Shown in pieces: positions 57,810 through 64,000 of a DNA stretch of 64,000 bases. The number at the start of each line of letters is the position of its first letter. The first letter of the stretch is position 1. Made by a program: the position numbers and the translations under genes. The notes beneath the pieces were generated by a model. The model ran no database searches and was not told the origin of the DNA. It worked only from the letters and a program-made list of their open reading frames with translations. This DNA is from G051132615 sp051132615 (GTDB taxonomy: Bacteria > Pseudomonadota > Gammaproteobacteria > Burkholderiales > Neisseriaceae), in NCBI RefSeq assembly GCF_051132615.1, contig NZ_CP152375.1, positions 2,728,001-2,792,000 of the forward strand, read 5' to 3'.

Positions 57810-59972
57810 ATGATAGAAAAAAAACTGAATAGAAATCGAAATAATCTACAAAAACCATTTAAGCAAAAATATTTAAATGGTATGTTATCCATTTTGCTTG
57901 TGTCTGGTGTCGCACAAGCTGCTCCTTCGTTCTTTACAACAACGGATATAGGATCTCTAATAGAAGGAAATTCTATTGATATTCGTGTGTCTGCGAATGG
58001 GACGGTTGCAGTGATTAGGGCTGAAAATGGCGCAGTTTTTAAATATACTGATTCAGGGGTAGTTGATTTAGGCCATTTAGGTGGGGTTTATACTTCTGTC
58101 TCTGCTGTATCAGCAGATGGTGCTGTTATTGTTGGCCAATCGACTGATTCTTCAAGGAATAGCCATGCATTTAAGTATACAGATTCGGCAGGTATGGTTG
58201 ATTTGGGTACTTTAGGTGGCGAACATTCATCTGCTAATGCTGTCTCGGCTAATGGTTTAACTACTGTTGGGTATGCACAAACACTATCAGGTAATTCGCA
58301 TGCTTATAAGCATACAGATGCAACGGGTATGGTTGATTTGGGCCATTTGGGTGGGGATGTGTCTAATGCCATTTCTGTATCAGCGGATGGCTCCGTTATT
58401 GCAGGCAAATCATATAATAGCCAAAACCAATACCATGCGTTTAAACATACAGATGCAACAGGTATGGTGGATCTTGGCACTTTAAGTGGTGGCACTAGCT
58501 CAGAGACGACGGCCATGTCTGCGAATGGGCAGGCTGTTGTTGGGTATGCAGATAATGCTGCTGGTCAAGTTCGCGCATTTAAACATACAGATGCAACGGG
58601 TATGGTGGATTTAGGATCATTAGGTGGGGATTTAACTGCCGCAATAGGTGTTTCTGCTGATGGTTCTGTGACTGTTGGGCAATCGTATACAACTGCAGGG
58701 GAACATCATGGATTCAAACATACAGATGCGACAGGTATGGTTGATTTGGGTACTTTAGGTGGTTCTATTTCTGCAACCAATGGCGTTTCTGCTAATGGTA
58801 AGGTTGTTATTGGTTATGCGTATACAGATTTAGGTACTGTACATGCGTTTAAACATACAGATGAAACGGGAATGATCGATTTAGGTACTTTGGGAGGAAG
58901 TGCTTCTATTGCTGCTTCTGTGTCAGCAGATGGATCTGTGATAGGCGGAGTGAGTACCTTGGAGGGTGATTTAGAGCAACATGCTGTGCTGTGGAAAACA
59001 ATTGATAATGGTTCAGGCGGTGAAGAGAGTGAGAATGGTGGCGACCAGACTATATTGGTTGATGTGACCAATACGCAAAGTGCCATGAGGCAAACTGCCA
59101 TACAAGCACAGCAAGTGTTGGATAGACGCAGTGCTCGTTTAGATAACCTTATGTATCAAGATTGCTTTATTGGTGAAGGAACCATATGTGTTGGTGGCTA
59201 TACCAGTTACAGTTATGGGAAACGTATTAATCAAACAGATATGGGGTTGACCTTAGGGTATCAACCAGTTGATCAGCTTCGTTTTGGCTTAACTGTGGAT
59301 TATACCGCAGATGATCATTTACCTAACCGTTTTCATCAATCTGGCAGCCGTACGCCTGGGCTGGCTTTCTTTTCACAATATCAACAGCAACGTAATGGTT
59401 TAGGTTGGCAAGCGCGTTTAGCGGCAGCTTATGCAAAAAGTGATGTTGAAATTACCAGAGAGCAATTAGCTTTTACAGAGGCAGGACAGGCTGATGCTTC
59501 AATTAAAGGGCAAGCGTATAGTATGAGTGCTGGATATGGTTTTTATTTAAATCAAGCGATGCTTACGCCTTATGTGGCATTACAATATAAAGAGGTTTCA
59601 CGTAGTGCTTATCAGGAACGAAATAATATTGCTTTTCCCATCTCTTATTCAAAAGTGGGTGAGAAAAACACCAGTTTAAAATTTGGGCAACAACTGTTAG
59701 TGCCTATTGCTCAGAAGGTAAAGTTTGATGCAGATATTGGGCTGAGTGTGGATTTAAAGAATCGACGTGATGCATTTAAGGCTTACGAGGCGTATTTAGG
59801 CAACTATATTTATGGTGTTAGCGAAAGAAATAAAATTCGCTTACACAGTAATATGGGCTTTCGTTATCAGCCAACTCGTCAGATCGTTTTACGTTTAGGA
59901 GCCGGTTGGTCACAACAATCTTATGATTCAGACATCACACGTATTGATGCCAGTATGAGTTATTCATTTTAA
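57810..59972 (+). CDS. HAF-repeat autotransporter
   Basis: 720-aa outer-membrane protein. A long basic N-terminus and a signal peptide (SILLVSGVAQAA) are followed by seven tandem repeats of about 45 residues, each ending VDLGxLGG with VSADG(S/A)V and HAFKHTD parts: the HAF extracellular repeat. The beta-domain (about 450-720) ends in SYSF. The DNA of the repeats is nearly identical in parts (CATACAGATGCAACGGG type segments), so repeat number could change by recombination. AAAGG lies 7 nt before the ATG. Function: surface exposed, possibly adhesive; no enzyme motif. Confidence 0.9.
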   Translation: MIEKKLNRNRNNLQKPFKQKYLNGMLSILLVSGVAQAAPSFFTTTDIGSLIEGNSIDIRVSANGTVAVIRAENGAVFKYTDSGVVDLGHLGGVYTSVSAVSADGAVIVGQSTDSSRNSHAFKYTDSAGMVDLGTLGGEHSSANAVSANGLTTVGYAQTLSGNSHAYKHTDATGMVDLGHLGGDVSNAISVSADGSVIAGKSYNSQNQYHAFKHTDATGMVDLGTLSGGTSSETTAMSANGQAVVGYADNAAGQVRAFKHTDATGMVDLGSLGGDLTAAIGVSADGSVTVGQSYTTAGEHHGFKHTDATGMVDLGTLGGSISATNGVSANGKVVIGYAYTDLGTVHAFKHTDETGMIDLGTLGGSASIAASVSADGSVIGGVSTLEGDLEQHAVLWKTIDNGSGGEESENGGDQTILVDVTNTQSAMRQTAIQAQQVLDRRSARLDNLMYQDCFIGEGTICVGGYTSYSYGKRINQTDMGLTLGYQPVDQLRFGLTVDYTADDHLPNRFHQSGSRTPGLAFFSQYQQQRNGLGWQARLAAAYAKSDVEITREQLAFTEAGQADASIKGQAYSMSAGYGFYLNQAMLTPYVALQYKEVSRSAYQERNNIAFPISYSKVGEKNTSLKFGQQLLVPIAQKVKFDADIGLSVDLKNRRDAFKAYEAYLGNYIYGVSERNKIRLHSNMGFRYQPTRQIVLRLGAGWSQQSYDSDITRIDASMSYSF

Positions 59973-59994
59973 GAGATGTAATTTAAGTTTTTAT

Positions 59995-60025
59995 AAAAAA
60001 GCGGCCAGTTTATGGCTGCTTTTTT
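59995..60025 (+). terminator. Rho-independent terminator of the HAF autotransporter
   Basis: 13-bp stem with one G-T pair (59995-60007 with 60013-60025), 5-nt loop and T run. Confidence 0.88.
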
Positions 60026-60228
60026 ATTGATGAATGGTTATTGATGTGCTTATTTTTTGCGTAATGATATTTGTTTATTAATAATTCTAAAATAATGATT
60101 TATATCAAAATAATGGGTGGTCGTTTTGCTTAAAATTAGCTGACTACTTTTAGCAATATATTGCTATCTTTATTGATGTCCTTCGCTGTTATCTTTCCAC
60201 ATTCATTTCTAAGATGGGAGAACAAATC

Positions 60229-61341
60229 ATGTTAACCGCAGCTATATTTCCAGGACGTTATTTACAAGGATCAGGAGCCATTCATACTTTAGGCGATGAA
60301 TTAGGTAAGTTGGCAAAAAATGCCATTTTATTGGTTGATCCATTTGTAGATGACAATTTAGGTTCCGTTATTTTAGCTTCTTGCGAAGGGAAAGTGCATA
60401 CGTATAAAATCCGATTCGCTGGAGAGTGTTGTGATGCAGAAATTGAGCGTGTGATTAAAGAGGTTGAGCAAAGTAGGTTTCAAGCCGATATTGTGGTAGG
60501 TATTGGTGGTGGTAAAACAATTGATACCACACGTGCGTTTGCTGCACAATTAAATTTACCAACAGCGATTGTGTCTACTTTAGCCGCAACAGATGCACCA
60601 TGTAGCTCAGTTTCCGTGGTTTATACACCAGAAGGTGAATTTGAACGTGTATTAATTTCAAAAAACCCATTATTGGTTTTAGTTGATAGCCAAATTGTTG
60701 CCAATGCTCCTGTGCGTTATTTAGTTTCTGGTATGGGGGATGCTTTAGCAACATGGTTTGAAGCGGAAGAATGTGGCATTAATTATGCTCCTACTATTGC
60801 AGGTACACCACCAACAAAGACAGCTTTGGTTCTAGCAAGGCTGTGTTATGATACTTTGCTTGAATTTGGTGTGGCTGCATTAGAAGCTTGTGAACAAAAA
60901 GTAGTGACACCTGCACTGGATCGAATCATTGAAGCCAATACTTTATTGTCAGGTTTAGGATTTGAAAGTGGTGGTTTAGCCGGTGCGCATAGCATTCATG
61001 ATGCATTCACTATTTTAGAGCCTGCACATGCCATGTTACATGGTGAAAAAGTTGCTTTTGGTACATTATGCTTATTGATGCTAACAGGGCGCTCAACAGA
61101 GCAAATTGATGAAGTTTATTCATTTTGTGAGTCAGTTGGGTTACCGACTACATTAGCTGATATTAACTTGCCAAATGTAACTGATGAACAATTACAAGCA
61201 GTCGCCAAATCTGCGTGTACTGAAGGGTATGATATTTATCATTTGTCTCGCCCATTTACATGGGAAGATGTTTATGCTGCGATTAAAGCTGCTGATATGA
61301 TGGGCAAACGTAGAAAAGAGCAATGTTGTTGTATTGAATAG
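60229..61341 (+). CDS. gldA: Glycerol dehydrogenase GldA
   Basis: Zn/NAD-dependent oxidation of glycerol to dihydroxyacetone. 370 aa from ATG 60229 (GGGAGA upstream). Iron-type alcohol dehydrogenase superfamily: GIGGGKTIDTTRA for NAD, STLAATDAPCSSVSV, and metal ligands in SGMGDALATWFEAE, GAHSIHDAF and PAHAMLHGEKVAFG. Length normal. No DHA kinase next to it, so the pathway is not complete here. Confidence 0.95.
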   Translation: MLTAAIFPGRYLQGSGAIHTLGDELGKLAKNAILLVDPFVDDNLGSVILASCEGKVHTYKIRFAGECCDAEIERVIKEVEQSRFQADIVVGIGGGKTIDTTRAFAAQLNLPTAIVSTLAATDAPCSSVSVVYTPEGEFERVLISKNPLLVLVDSQIVANAPVRYLVSGMGDALATWFEAEECGINYAPTIAGTPPTKTALVLARLCYDTLLEFGVAALEACEQKVVTPALDRIIEANTLLSGLGFESGGLAGAHSIHDAFTILEPAHAMLHGEKVAFGTLCLLMLTGRSTEQIDEVYSFCESVGLPTTLADINLPNVTDEQLQAVAKSACTEGYDIYHLSRPFTWEDVYAAIKAADMMGKRRKEQCCCIE

Positions 61342-61355
61342 TATCCTGTAAATGA

Positions 61356-61376
61356 ACAGCCGGGAAACCCGGCTGT
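61356..61376. terminator. Hairpin between gldA and pdxY
   Basis: Perfect 9-bp GC-rich stem ACAGCCGGG/CCCGGCTGT with 3-nt loop, 14 bp after gldA and 19 bp after the convergent pdxY stop. The T tract is weak in both directions. Confidence 0.7.
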
Positions 61377-61395
61377 AAATAATTTTATTTAGGCG

Positions 61396-62241
61396 TTATG
61401 CTAAACTTTGTCCTAATAAACTGAGCCCTTCTTCAAAGTTTACCCCAAAACGTATATCAGTTTGAGCTATTTTTGTTCTTTGAATACTTTGAACAGTAAA
61501 TTGTACCGCTATATTGAGGGCATCTTCTAAAGATTTATTCTTCATGATTGCCGCTAATAGCGCACTGGCAAAAACATCTCCTGTACCATGGAAATGTCCT
61601 TCAATTTTTGGGGCAAAAGCATAACTGATTTTTCCTGTTTTTACTTCATAAGCTGCCGCACCTAATTCTTGCTCATGAAAAGAGACACCTGTCAGAAAAA
61701 TAGTTTTAGGGCCTAAAGCGCTCAGTTTTTTCAGTAATTGCTCAATATAGTCTTGGGTATATGGGCCTTCCTGATAAGGCTCTCCCAACAAAAAGGCTGC
61801 TTCTGTCATGTTCGGAATCACCATATCGGCTTTTTCACAAAGTTTTGCCATCTGTTTGGGGTAGTCTTCAGAAAAGTTATTGTATAGTTGCCCATGATCA
61901 GCCATGACAGGATCAATAAAAACAAGTGTTTGTTCGTCATTTTTGAGTGAATCGAAAACTTGAGAGACAATCGATATTTGTTCTGTAGAGCCAAGATAGC
62001 CTGTATACACACCATTAAATTGAAGGTTTAAACTTTTCCAGTGTGCGACAATGGGTAAAATATCATCCGTTAAATCTCGAAAAGTGTAGCCTTCTATACC
62101 ACCGGTATGAGTAGATAATACTGCTGTAGGAATAACACTGGTTTCAATTCCTGCAGCAGAAAGTATGGGTAAAGCAACTGTAAGAGAGCATCGACCAAAA
62201 CATGAAATATCGTGAATGGCCGCAACCCGTTTTTGTGTCAT
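61396..62241 (-). CDS. pdxY: Pyridoxamine/pyridoxal kinase PdxY
   Basis: Ribokinase-fold kinase of the PLP salvage pathway. 281 aa. The N-terminal AAIHDISCFGRCSLTVALPILSA is the vitamin-binding signature of PdxY, and FHGTGDVFASALLAA carries the catalytic Asp. Shared by PdxK, but the length and the SCFGRCSL wording favour PdxY. Single gene, convergent with gldA. Confidence 0.92.
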   Translation of the reverse strand: MTQKRVAAIHDISCFGRCSLTVALPILSAAGIETSVIPTAVLSTHTGGIEGYTFRDLTDDILPIVAHWKSLNLQFNGVYTGYLGSTEQISIVSQVFDSLKNDEQTLVFIDPVMADHGQLYNNFSEDYPKQMAKLCEKADMVIPNMTEAAFLLGEPYQEGPYTQDYIEQLLKKLSALGPKTIFLTGVSFHEQELGAAAYEVKTGKISYAFAPKIEGHFHGTGDVFASALLAAIMKNKSLEDALNIAVQFTVQSIQRTKIAQTDIRFGVNFEEGLSLLGQSLA

Positions 62242-62414
62242 TTTATTCTCCAGTTTTTGATATCAATAAGATTGTTTACTTTTAAAACTTTATCATGAAT
62301 TAAAATCATATTGATAGTACGAATGTTCATTATTTTTGATAAAATGCTTTGTGGATTTATTCTTTATTTGATTTTTTTGAATCAAAAGCTTATTACATAA
62401 AAGTAAGGATGAAT

Positions 62415-63014
62415 ATGAGTTTTGTCAATTCAGTCAATTTAAGTTTGTATGGTATTTTATTGGAACCATTATCATATGAGCATGAAGAAGGGCTAACACA
62501 GGCTGCTACTGATGGTGCTTTATGGGATTTGCGGGTCACTTCAGTTCCTTCGCCAGAACAAACTTATGGCTACATTCAAAGTGCACTTAAGTCTAGAGAG
62601 CAGGGTGATCGCTTTGCTTTTGTTGTTAAAGATCAGGTTTCTGGGAAAATCTTAGGTACCACCAGTTATCATGATATTGTTGAAGCAATAAAAAGAGTGG
62701 AAATTGGGTACACATGGTATGCCAAATCTGCACAACGTACCCATGTGAATACAACCTGTAAATTACTTTTATTGAACCACGCTTTTGAAACATTGGGTTG
62801 TCAAGTTGTTGGTTGGCGTACAGATAATTTTAATTTTGCCAGTCAACGTGCAATTGAACGCTTAGGGGCAAAAAAAGATGGTGTGATACGCGCTCATGCG
62901 TTACGCAAAGATGGCACGATTCGTGATACTGTAATGTATAGTGTTACAGCTGGTGAATGGCCTGAAGTAAAAGCACATTTACTTTATTTATTAAGCCGTT
63001 ATCGGATTACATAG
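62415..63014 (+). CDS. GNAT-family N-acetyltransferase (RimJ/RimL-like)
   Basis: About 199 aa from ATG 62415 (AAGGA 6-7 nt upstream; ATG 62409 lies inside the Shine-Dalgarno). One GNAT domain: ILGTTSYHDIVEAIKRVEIGYTWY, then the acetyl-CoA segment with ...RAIERLGAKKDGVIR, as in RimJ/RimL and ribosomal-protein acetyltransferases. Substrate unknown. Confidence 0.85.
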   Translation: MSFVNSVNLSLYGILLEPLSYEHEEGLTQAATDGALWDLRVTSVPSPEQTYGYIQSALKSREQGDRFAFVVKDQVSGKILGTTSYHDIVEAIKRVEIGYTWYAKSAQRTHVNTTCKLLLLNHAFETLGCQVVGWRTDNFNFASQRAIERLGAKKDGVIRAHALRKDGTIRDTVMYSVTAGEWPEVKAHLLYLLSRYRIT

Positions 63015-63144
63015 TTTTTGTCCTTCACATATCTGGTGATGATTGAATAAAAGATAAACATAATCATCGGACATAAAGGACTATTGTCTGTTTATTCAAA
63101 GATGAGCGACCTGATTATTCAAAATAGACTACAAAGGAAAATAA

Positions 63145-63990
63145 ATGCAGCTTATTAAAGGTTCTGATACAGTTAAGCGATTAAAAAAAGAAATTGAACA
63201 AGATCAGGTATTATTAAAGGGTATAACCCCTCAAGCTGCCATTATTCGTCTTGGTGAAAAAAGCGATGATATAGCATATGAACGCAGTGCAATCAAAACT
63301 TTAACAAAATATCAGATTGATTGTCATTCTTTTACTTTTTCTAAAAATATACCCAATACAGAGTTTCTGTCTAAATTTAAAGAAATCAACAAAAATACTC
63401 AAATAAACAGTATCTTATTGCTTCGTCCATTACCTAAGCATATTGATATACAAAAAATAGAATGTACGATTAATCCATTAAAGGATATAGATGGTATCAG
63501 CCCGATGAACATCGGCAAAATGTTTAATGAAGATGAAAGCGGCTTTGCGCCTTGCACGGCAGAAGCGGCAATGGAAATGCTCAAAACAATGAATGTTTCT
63601 TTACGCGGAAAGAGAGTGGTAATCGTTGGCTGTGGTCCAGTCGTTGGCCGCCCTTTGTCATTATTAATGCTTTCTGCAGGAGCTACAGTTGTGGTGTGTA
63701 ATGAGTACACTCAAGATTTGGCTCAACATACCAAGAAAGCAGAAATTTTAATTGTGGCAACGGGTGTTAGAGGGTTAATTACAGCAAAGCATGTATCTTC
63801 AGGCATGATTGTGATTGATATTGGTATTAATACAGATGAGCAAGGTCACTTATGCGGAGATGTTCGCTTTAATGAAGTTGCTGAAATTGTCACAGCCATT
63901 ACACCTGTACCAGGTGGAATTGGTGTGGTGACTACATGTATTTTAGCCAGAAATGTTTATAAGGCAACCAAGTTACAAAGATTGTCTTAA
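63145..63990 (+). CDS. folD: FolD-like methylene-THF dehydrogenase lacking the cyclohydrolase residues
   Basis: 281 aa, FolD fold: N-terminal substrate domain, then NADP Rossmann domain (VVIVGCGPVVGRPLSLLML) and a closing TPVPGGIGVVTT. The catalytic Lys of the bifunctional enzyme, in YxxxK, is Ala here (Tyr45-Glu-Arg-Ser-Ala49), and the Gln of VQLPLP is Leu93. Both are needed for cyclohydrolase activity, while the NADP site looks intact. It should therefore work mainly as dehydrogenase, with FchA supplying cyclohydrolase. It resembles FolD forms of clostridia and fusobacteria with YERxAxK. Preceded by AAAGGA. Confidence 0.88.
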   Translation: MQLIKGSDTVKRLKKEIEQDQVLLKGITPQAAIIRLGEKSDDIAYERSAIKTLTKYQIDCHSFTFSKNIPNTEFLSKFKEINKNTQINSILLLRPLPKHIDIQKIECTINPLKDIDGISPMNIGKMFNEDESGFAPCTAEAAMEMLKTMNVSLRGKRVVIVGCGPVVGRPLSLLMLSAGATVVVCNEYTQDLAQHTKKAEILIVATGVRGLITAKHVSSGMIVIDIGINTDEQGHLCGDVRFNEVAEIVTAITPVPGGIGVVTTCILARNVYKATKLQRLS

Positions 63991-64000
63991 AACCAGAATA

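Overview
The window is AT-rich chromosomal DNA from a Gram-negative bacterium. The best guess is a member of the family Neisseriaceae (Betaproteobacteria). FNR, class 1 FBPase and BamC read like their Neisseria counterparts, and the window has outer-membrane machinery (BamC, two autotransporters), CcoG and anaerobic HemN under an FNR-like regulator. This placement rests on remembered family resemblance; no search was run. I saw no rRNA, tRNA, CRISPR array or insertion sequence.

Layout. 1-13.3 kb is housekeeping: hemN (cut by the window edge), fnr, an SDR, pth-ratB, rlmJ, fbp, prmB, dapA-bamC, rdgB-hemW-ridA and a YidB-like gene. 13.4-24.4 kb is mixed: a decayed heme-utilisation radical-SAM gene (hutW/chuW type), acuI plus a flavin reductase, a large autotransporter behind 640 bp of very AT-rich DNA, a DUF411 protein, a MocR regulator, ccoG, focA and a plasmid-type replication initiator (RPA family) with no other plasmid genes. 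24.8-37.4 kb is a complete histidine-degradation locus (hutH, permease, hutD, hutC, hutU, hutI, hutG) that runs into a folate C1 module (ftcD, fhs, fchA). A folD that appears to lack its cyclohydrolase residues lies at the far end (63.1 kb).

38-43.3 kb is a self-contained sigma-54 switch: an NtrC-type activator reads away from a HAL-family lyase and a BCCT transporter. The intergenic region holds two identical 15-bp sites and a textbook -24/-12 promoter. The lyase has lost exactly the Ala-Ser-Gly residues that form the MIO cofactor, plus two other MIO-enzyme residues. With a betaine-type transporter beside it, it is best read as a trimethylammonium-eliminating lyase (ergothionase-like, or acting on hercynine). 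Hercynine would give urocanate and feed straight into hutU.

43.4-47.7 kb holds a P1B-type ATPase with an SCA metal motif and RxR instead of CxxC in its N-terminal domain, two small HMA-like proteins with the same substitution, and three small proteins with glycine-zipper helices, two of them with Pro/Tyr/Gln-rich N-termini. It looks like a ferrosome (fez-type) iron-organelle cluster. 48.7-55.5 kb is an ArsR-type regulator followed by six tightly packed genes (KAS III, NAD-epimerase, MBL-fold hydrolase, F390-synthetase-like adenylating enzyme, fatty-acid hydroxylase, ATP-grasp ligase), probably an uncharacterised lipid or lactone pathway.

56.1-57.3 kb is a retron: a retron-type reverse transcriptase and, just upstream, a 208-nt region bounded by a perfect 10-bp a1/a2 inverted repeat. 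An AGC branch site directly follows a1, hairpins follow, and a long msd stem comes next. The rest is an HAF-repeat autotransporter, gldA, pdxY, a GNAT acetyltransferase and folD.
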